From: Desulfonatronum thiosulfatophilum
Lineage (GTDB): Bacteria; Desulfobacterota; Desulfovibrionia; Desulfovibrionales; Desulfonatronaceae
Direction of reading: 5' to 3'
DNA: 64,000 nucleotides
NCBI RefSeq assembly: GCF_900104215.1
Contig: NZ_FMXO01000008.1
Span: forward strand, 124,001 to 188,000
A program made the translations under genes and the position numbers. Of this stretch, positions 1-9,119 are shown piece by piece. Under the pieces are notes generated by a model, which saw nothing but the letters and a program-made list of their open reading frames with translations, ran no database searches and was not told the DNA's origin. The number at the start of each line of letters is the position of its first letter. Positions within the stretch are counted from its first letter, which is position 1.

Positions 1-1415
1 TCCACGATTTCCGCTTCGCTGACCAGTTCCGGAAACTGCTCTTCCTGAGCCTCCAGAGGCCCAAGTCCACGCGGTTTCGAGTCGGGTCTTTCAGGATCGG
101 AAAGCAGATCCACAACCCGGACAACAGACCCTGTTTCCTTGGTCAGATTATCCACTTCATCCGTCGGAAAACCAAGATGCATGGCCAGCAGCTCGTTCCG
201 CAACCGACGCACACCGGCTTCCTGTTCCGGCGATGACGCCTCGATGGCCAGGTCGCATTCCGTATCCATGCCCATGGAGCGATTTGACAGGTTCGATGAG
301 CCGATGCGCAGAAAGATATCATCCACCACCATCAGCTTGGCATGGATCATCACCCCATGCTTGGGTTGTTCCCCAACCCAGGGATGGCGCAGCCGGAGCC
401 GGCCATGGACGTCCGCCTTGAGCACCCTTTTCAGGATGTTCACGCGCCGGAATTCCATGAACTTGTTGCCCACCCAGCCATCAACCTCTTTCGGTAAAAT
501 GATCACGACTTCCGGACCATGCTCCTCCCGCAACCGCTCTTCCAGAGCTTCGCAGACCACAGTGGACGTGAAAAACTGGTTCTCGATGAATATGGACCGT
601 TGGGCAGACCGGATCGAGTCCCGATACAGGGTTTCGACTTCCCGGACCTCCTGTCGCGATTTGTAGGATGGCTCCGTGCGCACAACAGCCACATCCACCT
701 CTTTGAACCAGGGCTGGACGGTTTCGGGCCAGGCATCCCACTGGTTTTGTCCGTGTACGTCGATGGATTTACGGGTGGCCCTCTGCCAGCGTTCCGTGCA
801 CAGCTCGGCCAGGGCCGCGGCAGGTTCACCGTCAACGATCATCATTATATCGTGATATGGACCGTAGTGATCACCGGCGGGAGTGGTGCGTCGCGGATCG
901 TCGGGTTCATGATCGGAAGAATCCCAACGGTAATGCGACAGGTCCAGGCCGCCGCAGAAACCGATCTGGCCGTCGATGACGACGATTTTCTGATGCTGGG
1001 AAGCGCCGATGGGATGCTCATCGTCCAGATGAAAGTGAACCCGGGGATGCAGCGTCCAGCCCAGATTGAAGCGCAGGTTCGGGTCGCGCTCCAGACTCAA
1101 GAGCATGGAATAATTCCAGATCAGGATGTAAATTTCCAGTTCCGGATTGTTCTGGGCCAAATGGTTGAGCAACGGTCCCAACGTGATGGGTGCGCCGTCC
1201 GTCTCGGCTTTGACCGCGGCATCCCCGCGCAGCAACTCGACCTTGCTGTGGATGTCCCATCCGAGAATGAACATTTGCCGGCGGGCTTTCATGGCAGCCT
1301 GACGAAAGGCGGCAAAATAGCTCTCTCCGTCGATCAACACGGCCGCACGATGCGCCCTGGCCAGCTGACCGCAGTTCACGCCCGGTCTGAGAATTCTGTC
1401 TCGTATATCCTCCAT
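1..1415 (-). CDS. Phospholipase D-family protein, C-terminus beyond window
   Basis: The minus-strand frame is open from an ATG at 1415 to the window edge (471 codons), so the C-terminus is missing. Two HKD motifs are visible: HQKIVVIDG at residues 141-149 and HAKLMVVDD from residue 358, followed by GSSNLSNRS. This duplicated layout is that of bacterial phospholipase D/cardiolipin synthase-type phosphatidyltransferases, which act on phospholipids through a phospho-histidine. No membrane segment is seen in the N-terminal part, unlike the ClsA-type gene at 2525-3994. The start is backed by AGGGAG a few bases upstream; the ATG at 1419 is in another frame. Long PLD proteins of this kind often end in a membrane VTT/SNARE-associated domain, but that part is outside the window. 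Substrate unknown. Confidence 0.88.
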   Translation of the reverse strand, partial: MEDIRDRILRPGVNCGQLARAHRAAVLIDGESYFAAFRQAAMKARRQMFILGWDIHSKVELLRGDAAVKAETDGAPITLGPLLNHLAQNNPELEIYILIWNYSMLLSLERDPNLRFNLGWTLHPRVHFHLDDEHPIGASQHQKIVVIDGQIGFCGGLDLSHYRWDSSDHEPDDPRRTTPAGDHYGPYHDIMMIVDGEPAAALAELCTERWQRATRKSIDVHGQNQWDAWPETVQPWFKEVDVAVVRTEPSYKSRQEVREVETLYRDSIRSAQRSIFIENQFFTSTVVCEALEERLREEHGPEVVIILPKEVDGWVGNKFMEFRRVNILKRVLKADVHGRLRLRHPWVGEQPKHGVMIHAKLMVVDDIFLRIGSSNLSNRSMGMDTECDLAIEASSPEQEAGVRRLRNELLAMHLGFPTDEVDNLTKETGSVVRVVDLLSDPERPDSKPRGLGPLEAQEEQFPELVSEAEIV

Positions 1416-1548
1416 TCATCTCCCTTGTTGAACTATCCGCGGTTACGCAGGATTAACGCATATTTTTTTGGCATTGATTTCATCTGCGAAAATCCGCGCC
1501 ATCCGCGTTTAAAAAATCTTTCCTCTCTATTTCTGTTTCTGCTCTTGC

Positions 1549-1583
1549 GTCCGCCAGGAACAGTCCAAGCGATCCTGGCGGAC
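1549..1583 (-). terminator. Hairpin downstream of dodecin gene
   Basis: A perfect 11-bp inverted repeat (1549-1559 and 1573-1583, arm GTCCGCCAGGA) with a 13-base loop lies just after the dodecin stop codon. No T-run follows on the minus strand, so it may be a transcript-stabilising hairpin rather than an intrinsic terminator. Confidence 0.4.
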
Positions 1584-1605
1584 GTCATCAACCGCAAATT
1601 GGACG

Positions 1606-1824
1606 TCAATCCTTGGGATGATACTTGAAAGAGACGGTAACCCTGGCCCGATAGGCAATTATCTTGCCGTCCTCGATCTTGACGTCGAGCTTGTTGACTT
1701 CAGCAACCCGAAGATCCCGCAATGATTTGGATGATTTTTCCACGACCCTCTGGACCGCGTCTTCCCATGACGTCGGACTCGTCCCGACCAGTTCGATGAT
1801 CTTGTACACGCTGTCAGGCATCAT
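1606..1824 (-). CDS. Dodecin family flavin-binding protein
   Basis: A 71-72 residue protein with the whole dodecin pattern: a first strand (SVYKIIELVGTS), the helix starting at SWEDAVQRVV with the Trp that stacks on flavin, and the final strand YRARVTVSFKYHP. Dodecins form hollow dodecamers that store or buffer riboflavin/FMN in the cytoplasm. Two adjacent ATGs (1824 and 1821) follow GGAGGT at good spacing; the frame also opens at 1836, before the ribosome site, so the longer start is rejected. It is transcribed alone, followed by a hairpin and preceded by a repeat-rich gap. Confidence 0.92.
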   Translation of the reverse strand: MMPDSVYKIIELVGTSPTSWEDAVQRVVEKSSKSLRDLRVAEVNKLDVKIEDGKIIAYRARVTVSFKYHPKD

Positions 1825-2009
1825 ATACACCTCCATTAAGGTTGATGTGGCGTGATTGAGAAATCGTCGCGGCTTGATTCAAGGCCTAACCTATCGGAGC
1901 AAAAGCTTATTTCTGTCTCCTCAGCCGAAATTGTCCATAAGGTTTGTCACAAGACTAGCAGAAAATGTAACCACTTCCAAGAAACACGCAAACAGAAGGA
2001 GAAATGAAA

Positions 2010-2468
2010 ATTGAACCGCCCGCTCCGCTCAGGGCACGGAGGACGCCAAGAAGAAACATTTGTAACAATCAGCAAATTCTAATCGTACACGGGATTGGTC
2101 CGTCTTGCCTTGATTTTGCGGTCTCGCATGTTTGACTGAGCCAGGATTCGTTCATCGAACCATTGCCGTACATTTGGAGCACAAAATGATGTTTATTCAA
2201 AGCAATGGTTCGATGTTACGAAGCCGGCGAAGGAGTTTACGAGGCCGCAAAATCAAGGCAGCCGGACCTCGGGTGAGTAGTTACAAAGATTTTAGTCTTC
2301 CGCTGGAAAGATGCGAAAGATAAAAGGCCTCACGTCTGACGGCGATGTACGGTTTCCTCCCGACCGGGAGGACGCAATCTGTTTGAAAAGAAGTCTTTCT
2401 CTGCTTTCCAAGATGTCTTTCTTGAAGAATTTTGTGACTTAAGTGACCAACGGGAGCGGGCGGTTCAT
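2010..2468. repeat. R1 palindrome-bounded repeat, copy A (interrupted)
   Basis: This copy of the R1 element begins with ATTGAACCGCCCGCTCCGCT and ends with its inverted counterpart (GGGAGCGGGCGGTTCATT). It runs in the opposite orientation to copies C and D and is split by the 229-bp element at 2059-2287. The part after 2288 keeps the internal hairpins of R1, including the conserved loop TGGAAAGAT and the CTCCC/GGGAG stem. It fills the gap between the dodecin start and the cardiolipin synthase stop. Confidence 0.75.
2059..2287. mobile_element. R2 MITE-like insertion inside R1 copy A
   Basis: The 229-bp segment is bounded by TTTGTAAC (2059-2066) and GTTACAAA (2280-2287) and folds into one long hairpin. 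A ~29-bp inverted repeat pairs 2097-2126 with 2240-2268 (core GCCTTGATTTTGCGG), and a perfect 14-bp one pairs 2153-2166 with 2202-2215 (CATCGAACCATTGC). It has no coding capacity of note. It disrupts the R1 element, so it arrived after it. Its right end carries the GTAACTACTCA motif seen at other R2 copies. Confidence 0.65.
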
Positions 2469-2524
2469 TTTGCAAGTACATTCGAACCGGATGAGCCTTG
2501 AAATTGTCGTTAAAGCGACAACGA

Positions 2525-3994
2525 CTACAGCAGGTTGGAGGCCAGGCGCATGGCGGAATTTCGAAAGACTTCGTATCGTGAGAGGGATTGCAGCTTTTCC
2601 AGGGTATATTCCTCGCAATGGACCAGATCCGCTTCGAAAAGGACTTCGTGTTCGCGGGCGAGTCCCTGGTCCAGAAACCAGACCATCAATTCCTTGTGCA
2701 ACTCCAGGCTGCGGATGTCGATGTTCATGGTCCCGATGGCCAGGAGGTTGCCGTCCACGGTCAGGGTCTTGGAATGGAAAAAGCCTCGGGTATAGAAGAA
2801 GATCCGTCCGCCCGACTCCAGAAGCAGGCCGAAATAGGTATGGGCTGCGTACCAGGCGGTTCTTTTGTCCGGTATGCCGGTCATCATCAGCCGCACATCG
2901 ACACCGGCCAGAGCGGCGTTGACCATGGTTTCGTAAACCTGATCGTCGGGAACGAAATACGGCGTCTGGATCCAGATCCGATCGCGGGCCCTGCTCATGG
3001 CCAGGATATGGGCCCGGCGGGCCGACTGCCACTTGTCCTCGACGCTGGTGGCAACGGTCAAGGCCGGAACCTTGGACGCTCCATGAGGATGCTCCTCGGG
3101 AAAAAACCGTGGCAGAAAAAGCGTTTCCCGGGTTGCCTGATACCACCGCAAAGCAAAAAGTTTCTGCAACTCGGCAACAGCCGGGCCCCCGAACCGGACA
3201 TGGGTGTCGCGCCAGGCGGAAAATCGGGAGCCGCCGTCGACATATTCCTGGCCCACGTTGATCCCGCCGGTATACCCCCACAGGCCGTCAATGACCACGA
3301 TCTTGCGGTGGTTGCGGTAATTGGCCCTGTTGATCTGCTTGACGTCGGAATAAACCTTGGCGCCTGCCGCGACCAGCTTCCGCAGTTTTGATTTGGAAAA
3401 AAGCAGGCTGCCGATGAAGTCGTTGAGCATTCGGACTTCCACGCCGGCGGCGATCCGCTCCAGAAGGATATCCACCAGTTCCGCGGTCAGTTGATCGTGT
3501 TCCCAAATGAAGTACTGGATATTGATGGTCTGGGTCGCCGCGGTCAGTTCCTGTTTGAGCAAGGCGAATTTTTCCGCCCCGCCAGGCAGAATCCGAACGT
3601 CGTATGCCGGCAAAGGCTGAACGCCCTCGGCCTGCTCGATCAGCCGGACCAGCCCATCGTAACCGTGCTCCGCTGCCCATTCGCGACCTGCGTTGGAATC
3701 CTCGGCATAGCGCAGCCGAATGGCCTCGAAGCTCGGTTCGGCCAATGCCCTGCGTAGCTCGTGCAATCCGCTCATCTCGGCCATCTTGCGCCAATTCCGG
3801 CCAAAAAAATAATAAATGACCAGCCCGATCAGCGGCACCATCGTGAGGACGATCAGCCAGGCCAATGTCTTGGTGGGATCACGCTGATCATTGACCAACA
3901 CCACCAGAACCATCAGCCAGTAGAGAAAAAAGCCCACCGCCAGAAACGTCGGCCAGCTTTCCAAGAATTGCCACTCCATCACCATCCCACGCAT
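2525..3994 (-). CDS. cls: Cardiolipin synthase (ClsA-type)
   Basis: The 489-residue protein has two N-terminal membrane segments (about 10-30 and 41-62, ending in YYFFGRNWRK) followed by two PLD domains with HKD motifs HRKIVVIDG and HSKTLTVDG. That is the standard layout of ClsA, which condenses two phosphatidylglycerols (or PG with another phospholipid) to cardiolipin at the inner membrane. Length is normal. Several starts are possible within five codons (3994 or the ATG at 3979); the difference only changes the short N-terminal tail. It is a single gene with repeats on both sides. A second PLD-family gene lies at 1-1415. Confidence 0.93.
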   Translation of the reverse strand: MRGMVMEWQFLESWPTFLAVGFFLYWLMVLVVLVNDQRDPTKTLAWLIVLTMVPLIGLVIYYFFGRNWRKMAEMSGLHELRRALAEPSFEAIRLRYAEDSNAGREWAAEHGYDGLVRLIEQAEGVQPLPAYDVRILPGGAEKFALLKQELTAATQTINIQYFIWEHDQLTAELVDILLERIAAGVEVRMLNDFIGSLLFSKSKLRKLVAAGAKVYSDVKQINRANYRNHRKIVVIDGLWGYTGGINVGQEYVDGGSRFSAWRDTHVRFGGPAVAELQKLFALRWYQATRETLFLPRFFPEEHPHGASKVPALTVATSVEDKWQSARRAHILAMSRARDRIWIQTPYFVPDDQVYETMVNAALAGVDVRLMMTGIPDKRTAWYAAHTYFGLLLESGGRIFFYTRGFFHSKTLTVDGNLLAIGTMNIDIRSLELHKELMVWFLDQGLAREHEVLFEADLVHCEEYTLEKLQSLSRYEVFRNSAMRLASNLL

Positions 3995-4025
3995 ACCACC
4001 TCAACACTTCCAGGCTCAACAACAT

Positions 4026-4100
4026 CAATCGAAATCCAAATCGAAATCCAAATCGAAATCCAAATCGAAATCGAACGCAATCCAAATCGCAATCGAAATA
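4026..4100. repeat. Tandem ATCGAAATCCAA microrepeat
   Basis: Short tandem units of the 12-mer CAAATCGAAATC repeat about six times with drift, just upstream of the cardiolipin synthase start. A related array lies at 13196-13352. No spacers are present, so it is not a CRISPR array. Confidence 0.8.
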
Positions 4101-4111
4101 TCTACCTCATC

Positions 4112-4263
4112 TGTAACTACTCAGCTAATCCAAGTATGAGCGGACTGGATACCCGCCTTCGCGGGTATGACTGATTCGGAGACGGCATGGAAACAAGTCA
4201 TTCCCGCGAAGGCGGGAATCCAGCGTGAATAAGGCTCTACCCAATATGTACTGAATAGTAACC
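4112..4263. mobile_element. R2-type MITE-like repeat with 28-bp inverted repeat
   Basis: The left end reads TGTAACTACTCAGC and the right end is its imperfect inverse (CTGAATAGTAAC). Inside, a 28-bp inverted repeat pairs 4145-4172 with 4196-4223 (26 of 28 matching) built around CCCGCCTTCGCGGG, itself palindromic. No ORF is supported. Degenerate relatives occur at 25382, 51160 and 57608. The rest of the gap to 4318 shows nothing recognisable. Confidence 0.65.
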
Positions 4264-4317
4264 CTCATCCCTACCCTACTCTTTTACCCGCACGACTCAC
4301 AATTCCGATTCCCCACT

Positions 4318-5934
4318 TCACCCACCCACAAAAAACGGCGCATGATTCGAGGTGAATATCCGCGGGTCACGGCGCAGGATCGGGGCAATGGCCGGATGCC
4401 GGCGAAAGTCGCGGTCCAGAAAGCGGCGAACCTTGCCCCGGTCCCAGCCCAAAGGATGAAGAAAGTCGGCATACAGCGACAAGTCATCATGGTTATGCGG
4501 AAAGACGTCCAGATCGATCCGCCCTTTTCCAGCCAGGGGCAGGTTGAATATGGCCAGGTTCAGGAATCCGATGCCCTGATGGTTTCTGGCGACGAAGTCC
4601 AGGGTCGCCTTGGCCTCGGCTTCGGATTCCGACGGCGTACCGAAGAGCAGATAGACATACGCGGCAATGCCCGCAATGCGCATGTTCTCCAGAACTTGTT
4701 CGGCCAGCTCCAGATCCACCCCCTTGCACTCCGCGTCCAGCACGGCCTGGCTGCCGGATTCAAGGCCAAGCTTAAGCATCACGCACCCGGCCCGGCGCAG
4801 TTCACGGCAAAAATCCGGGTCCCCCAGCTGTCGGTTGAACCGCGTGAAGCCGTACCAGGGCACCCCGGGCGGACGGCGGATCAGTTCGCGCATCACGGCC
4901 GGACTGATCGCATTGTCCAGGAGATGGATTAAAACCGGTCGGACTTGGTCGACGAGAATCCGTATATCCCCGATGACCCGAGATCGACCGACCGGAGCGT
5001 AACGATTGCCCTCGGCCATTTCCGGGCAAAAGGCGCAGCGGTTCCAGTAGCAGCCCCGGGAAGCGCTGTAGGGCAGAATCGGCCCCGGCGCGAAATATGT
5101 ATTCAGGGGCAGTGAGCTGAAATCAGGGGTTGCACAAGACATGTCCGGTACGTCCATTTTGCCGAATCGGCGCAGCAACGCGGCCTCGCCAGGACCGGAA
5201 ACCATCTCGTCCACCAGCCCGGCGAACGGGTTGAAGGAACTTGCCTCAGGAGTATTGAAAGGACGTGCGGATGAGCCAATCGGCGGGTCCTCGTTCGCGT
5301 CGACGGACTTGTTGCCGACGCAAACAGGCTGTCTCGGACCCTGCATCCAGGACGTCACCAGCCCGCCGCCCAGGATGATCGCCGTTGCCGGCCACCGGCG
5401 ACGGACGTACCCGACCATGGCCAAGGTGCACAGGGCCTGACTCAGGTAGTTCAGGGAAAATCCCACTGCGTCCGGCTGGAATTCGTCCATCACCTCGGTC
5501 AGACGCAGGTCAAAATAATGGAAAAAAGGATTTTCTTCGGGATGCTCCGCGGCCCGGAGCAGATCCGCGCTGCGTGTGGGCGACAGGGCATCGTCCTGAT
5601 AATTGGCCAGACTCAAATGCACGGAGGGTACGGAAACAGATTTTTCCAGCACCCTGTTCAAGTCGAACACGGTTCGTTGATAACGATCCAGAACGGCATA
5701 CGTTTCCGGTCGGCGGATCAGTTCCAGATTCCTCTCCCGATGACGCAGGGCGCGCAGGGTCCAGGTGTCAGCGGCATGCGCCGGCCCCCGCATCAAGGCC
5801 AGTATTCCCTCCAGGTTCATATCCGCCACGGCGCACGCCACCCCGGCCCTGCGCAACACCCCGGCCAGCATGGCGATCCCCGCCGGCGGCTCGGCGGGTT
5901 TGGCTACAGGAGGATGGATCAAGAGAATGGACAT
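4318..5934 (-). CDS. B12-binding-type radical SAM protein
   Basis: The N-terminus (MSILLIHPP then PPAGIAMLAGVLRRAG) matches a cobalamin-binding Rossmann domain, and the middle has a radical SAM cluster motif GCYWNRCAFC at residues 295-303. Here the cysteines are spaced CX4CX2C, one residue longer than the canonical CX3CX2C, a variant I believe occurs in some B12-radical SAM groups. The later GLESGSQ segment fits the SAM-barrel. Such proteins catalyse radical methylations or rearrangements; the substrate cannot be read from sequence. The ATG at 5934 is preferred over a TTG at 5979, because the latter lies in the terminator of the upstream pgm gene. No partner genes are adjacent. Confidence 0.82.
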   Translation of the reverse strand: MSILLIHPPVAKPAEPPAGIAMLAGVLRRAGVACAVADMNLEGILALMRGPAHAADTWTLRALRHRERNLELIRRPETYAVLDRYQRTVFDLNRVLEKSVSVPSVHLSLANYQDDALSPTRSADLLRAAEHPEENPFFHYFDLRLTEVMDEFQPDAVGFSLNYLSQALCTLAMVGYVRRRWPATAIILGGGLVTSWMQGPRQPVCVGNKSVDANEDPPIGSSARPFNTPEASSFNPFAGLVDEMVSGPGEAALLRRFGKMDVPDMSCATPDFSSLPLNTYFAPGPILPYSASRGCYWNRCAFCPEMAEGNRYAPVGRSRVIGDIRILVDQVRPVLIHLLDNAISPAVMRELIRRPPGVPWYGFTRFNRQLGDPDFCRELRRAGCVMLKLGLESGSQAVLDAECKGVDLELAEQVLENMRIAGIAAYVYLLFGTPSESEAEAKATLDFVARNHQGIGFLNLAIFNLPLAGKGRIDLDVFPHNHDDLSLYADFLHPLGWDRGKVRRFLDRDFRRHPAIAPILRRDPRIFTSNHAPFFVGG

Positions 5935-5945
5935 GATTTGTCTTG

Positions 5946-5976
5946 AAAAAGGCAGGGCGACCGCAAGGGTCGCCCT
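5946..5976 (-). terminator. Rho-independent terminator of pgm
   Basis: A perfect 9-bp stem AGGGCGACC / GGTCGCCCT (5954-5962, 5968-5976) with a 5-base loop is followed on the minus strand by a T-run (5946-5950). It lies between the pgm stop and the radical SAM start. Confidence 0.85.
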
Positions 5977-6000
5977 CAAAATCAGCTGCCTTCCGCCTTA

Positions 6001-7650
6001 CTACACCCCGGCCTCGCGGAAGGCCGCGTCCACCAGGTCCTGGGCTTCCTGGGCCAACCGGTCAAGGTGGTCCTTGTCCCGAAAACTTTCGATGTAGATT
6101 TTGTAGATGTCCTCGGTGCCAGAGGGTCGGGCCGCGAACCAGCCGTTGGTGGTGGCCACCTTCAGCCCGCCGATGGAGGCGTTGTTGCCCGGGGCGTTGG
6201 TCAGCACGGCCTGAATCGGCTCCCCGGCCAGGGTGTCGGCGCGGATCATCTCCGGCGTCATGGTTTTAAAGGCCTGCTTCCGGGCCAGTCCGGCCGGGGC
6301 CTGACGGCGTTCGTACACGGGCCGGCCCAGCTTGTCCGCCAGTTCGTCGTAGAGTTCCTGTGGCGTCTTGCCGGTCACGGCCAGCATTTCCGCGGCCAGC
6401 AGATCCATAATCAGGCCGTCCTTGTCCGTGGTCCACACCGTTCCGTCCATGCGCAAAAACGAGGCTCCGGCACTCTCCTCGCAGCCCAGGCCGAGGCTGC
6501 CCTTCAGCAGCCCGGGCACGAACCACTTGAAGCCCACGGGCACTTCGTGCACCGCCCGCCCCATGCTTGCGGCCACCCGGTCCAGCATGGCGCTGGTGAC
6601 AACCGTCTTGCCCACCCGCACGTTCTTGCCCCACTGGGGACGATGGGCGAAAAGATACGCCGTCGCGGCGGCCAGATAATGGTTGGGGTTCATCAGCCCG
6701 GCCGGAGTAACGATGCCATGGCGATCATAATCCGGGTCGTTGCCGAAACAAAGGTTAAAGCGATCCTTGAGCTTCAGCAGGCCGGCCATGGCATAGGGCG
6801 AAGAACAATCCATGCGGATCACGCCGTCCTTGTCCAGGGGCATGAAGGCGAAACGAGGGTCCACGGATTTGTTCACCACGGTCAGATCCAGGCCGTAGCG
6901 TTCGGCGATGGGCTCCCAAAAGGCGATGCCGGAGCCGCCCATGGGGTCCACTCCCAGGCGCAGACCGGCTCGGGCAATGGCGCCCATGTCCACCACATTG
7001 ACCAGATCCGCGACATAGGGGCCGACGTAGTCATACTCACGGGTCGTTTCCGCGGCCAGGGCCCTGGTCAGGGAGATCCGCTCCACCCCGCGCAGCTTCG
7101 ATTCCAGCAGTTCATTGGCCCTGTTCTCCACGGCCTTGGTGACGTCCGTGTCCGCCGGCCCGCCATGGGGCGGATTGTACTTGAACCCGCCATGTTCCGG
7201 CGGATTGTGGCTGGGCGTGATCACGACCCCGTCCGCCTGTTGGCCCGGATTGTCCCGGTTGAAGGTCAGGATGGCGTGAGAGACGACCGGAGTCGGCGTA
7301 TAACCCAGCCCCTTCTGGATCATTACCTGTACTCCATTGGCCGCGAACACTTCCAGAGCCGTGACCAGGGCCGCTTCGGACAAGGCATGGGTGTCCATTC
7401 CCAGAAACAGGGGGCCCTGAATCCCGGCTTGAGCGCGATATTCGCAGACAGCCTGGCTCACCGCCAGAATGTGGGCCTCGTTGAATGAACGGGCCTCGGC
7501 CACGCCCCGATGTCCGGAAGTGCCGAAGGCCACGCGCTGTTCGGGCTGGGACGGGTCCGGCTCCAGGGCATAGTATCTGGACAGGCTCCGGGGAATGTTG
7601 GGCAGCATGTCCTGGGGCGCTGGCTGCCCCGCCAAGGGATGAACGGCCAT
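6001..7650 (-). CDS. pgm: Phosphoglucomutase, alpha-D-glucose specific
   Basis: This 549-residue protein has the hallmark segments of the Pgm branch: [10 protein letters not shown] near residue 41, the catalytic phosphoserine loop TPSHNP with Ser147, the metal loop [11 protein letters not shown], and the C-terminal phosphate-binding [13 protein letters not shown]. It interconverts glucose-1-phosphate and glucose-6-phosphate in the cytoplasm, linking glycogen and nucleotide-sugar synthesis to glycolysis. Length matches the E. coli enzyme. The ATG at 7650 follows AGGAGG at six bases. It is monocistronic, with its own terminator. Confidence 0.97.
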   Translation of the reverse strand: MAVHPLAGQPAPQDMLPNIPRSLSRYYALEPDPSQPEQRVAFGTSGHRGVAEARSFNEAHILAVSQAVCEYRAQAGIQGPLFLGMDTHALSEAALVTALEVFAANGVQVMIQKGLGYTPTPVVSHAILTFNRDNPGQQADGVVITPSHNPPEHGGFKYNPPHGGPADTDVTKAVENRANELLESKLRGVERISLTRALAAETTREYDYVGPYVADLVNVVDMGAIARAGLRLGVDPMGGSGIAFWEPIAERYGLDLTVVNKSVDPRFAFMPLDKDGVIRMDCSSPYAMAGLLKLKDRFNLCFGNDPDYDRHGIVTPAGLMNPNHYLAAATAYLFAHRPQWGKNVRVGKTVVTSAMLDRVAASMGRAVHEVPVGFKWFVPGLLKGSLGLGCEESAGASFLRMDGTVWTTDKDGLIMDLLAAEMLAVTGKTPQELYDELADKLGRPVYERRQAPAGLARKQAFKTMTPEMIRADTLAGEPIQAVLTNAPGNNASIGGLKVATTNGWFAARPSGTEDIYKIYIESFRDKDHLDRLAQEAQDLVDAAFREAGV

Positions 7651-7802
7651 GAATTGCCTCCTGGTAAGTGTGGGGTCAATGGTGAGACCTTTCGAAAGTC
7701 AATGAACATCAATGAGCAGTTTCAGGCACAGGATTCCATGGAATCGAACTGGCCCGTATTTTGTAGTATGCCACGGAAGAATTCACAACCAAGGATGAGG
7801 TG

Positions 7803-9104
7803 ATGATCGTCAATTACCCCTGGTCGCCCCTGTTTCCGCCGGGCAAGATTCAGCACAATTTCCCCCAGCATGGTCCCCTTGACGCGGAAACGCGTCGGAA
7901 TACCGACTTTCTGGCGGAAATGTTGAAACTGTCGCTGAACACATCCGCCATCAAGTCGTTGGGCGAGCTGCCTGGAACCGATGCTTCTCCTCTGGAATCG
8001 ACTTTGACGCAAATGAACCGCCTTCCCTCAACCATCAATGGTCAGGCCGGAACCCCGCCGTTTCCAGGCATCCCGCCCAGCGGACCGCCCCTGGACTCCC
8101 CCGCGGCCCTGCTTGCCCTGATCCAGGCAACCGTCGAACATCCGGCCCAGCCTCCCTCCGATCCGGCAAATACGTCCAGCCTGCGCCGGGCCATTTCCGC
8201 CTATGCCCCGCACTACTCCGCGGAAGGATTGCGCCAAAAGATTGACTTCTCCACGAAACACGCCGCGAATCATGCCCAACCGGCATCCGCCACACTCGCC
8301 AGTCCAAGCTCGGACCTGCTTAATCGTCGAACCGGCACGATGTCTGGACATCCGGCTGATGCGCCGGAAGCCATGGCGCATCTCGAAAAGAATCCTGCCC
8401 GAGTTCGATTTCGTGAGCATGACCCGTCCGCTTTTCCACGCCACGCGGATCGGATGCAACCCCTGGAGTTCCCCGTTCAACCCGGCATTCTGGCGGCAAG
8501 GTTCGAATCCGCGAACCGTCCCGACGCCATTGGCTACGACCGCCGCGGCGGCACCTGTTACGGAACCTACCAGCTCTCCTCCCGGATGGGCGGCATGGAC
8601 AACTTCCTGAAGTTCCTGGACACCGAGGCTCCCCAATGGGCCAAGCGCCTGCGTAATGCCGGTCCGGCCAACACCAAGGGGACCAGCGGCGCCATGCCCG
8701 CGGAATGGAAACGCATTCACCAGGAAGACCCGCGGCGATTCGCCGCTCTCCAGCACGCCTTCACCCAGAAGGCCTACTATGACCCGGCTGCCCGGCTGGT
8801 GCGGCAGAGAACCGGCATCGACCCAAGTCAGGCTTCTCCGGCCCTGCGGGAAGTGATCTGGAGCACGGCGGTGCAGCACGGCGTGCACGGCGCGGCCAAT
8901 GTCTTCCAGCGCGCCCTGAATACGGCGTCCGCGGGCGGAAACACTCCCTCCGAGAGCGAGCTGATCCAGGCCGTCTACAGCGAACGCAAGACCCGCTTCA
9001 CCGGCTCCACTCCGGCTGTCCGCTCAGCCGTCCAGACCCGCTTCGACCAGGAAATGCAACTCGCCCTGGCCCTTCTCCCGGATGAACGGGACGTGCTCGT
9101 ATAG
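7803..9104 (+). CDS. Putative lysozyme-like peptidoglycan hydrolase
   Basis: The 433-residue protein has a Pro/Ser/Thr-rich N-terminal half (about 1-220) that looks disordered and a C-terminal half with ILAARFESANRPDAIGYD then YGTYQLSSRMGGMDNFLKFL. A Glu in an FES context followed by a G-x-YGxYQ strand is typical of lysozyme-fold muramidases, such as those linked to phage or VgrG. No signal peptide is seen. It starts at the ATG 7803 (a GTG at 7800 is possible), with AAGGA upstream. It stands alone, between divergent pgm and a convergent gene. The enzymatic role is inference; a FlgJ-like or phage-derived origin cannot be told apart here. Confidence 0.6.
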   Translation: MIVNYPWSPLFPPGKIQHNFPQHGPLDAETRRNTDFLAEMLKLSLNTSAIKSLGELPGTDASPLESTLTQMNRLPSTINGQAGTPPFPGIPPSGPPLDSPAALLALIQATVEHPAQPPSDPANTSSLRRAISAYAPHYSAEGLRQKIDFSTKHAANHAQPASATLASPSSDLLNRRTGTMSGHPADAPEAMAHLEKNPARVRFREHDPSAFPRHADRMQPLEFPVQPGILAARFESANRPDAIGYDRRGGTCYGTYQLSSRMGGMDNFLKFLDTEAPQWAKRLRNAGPANTKGTSGAMPAEWKRIHQEDPRRFAALQHAFTQKAYYDPAARLVRQRTGIDPSQASPALREVIWSTAVQHGVHGAANVFQRALNTASAGGNTPSESELIQAVYSERKTRFTGSTPAVRSAVQTRFDQEMQLALALLPDERDVLV

Positions 9105-9119
9105 TGTTTTTCGTTGATA

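Noticed and set aside
519-1628. 369-codon plus-strand frame
   Set aside because: It lies opposite the phospholipase D-family gene, whose HKD motifs are clear on the minus strand.
4026-4100. Possible CRISPR array
   Set aside because: Units of 12 bases without spacers; microrepeat instead, and no cas genes in the window.
6067-7488. 473-codon plus-strand frame
   Set aside because: Shadow of pgm on the opposite strand; no ribosome site and His/Gly-rich composition typical of antisense frames.
7803-9104. Prophage remnant
   Set aside because: Only one lysozyme-like gene; no capsid, tail or integrase genes around it.
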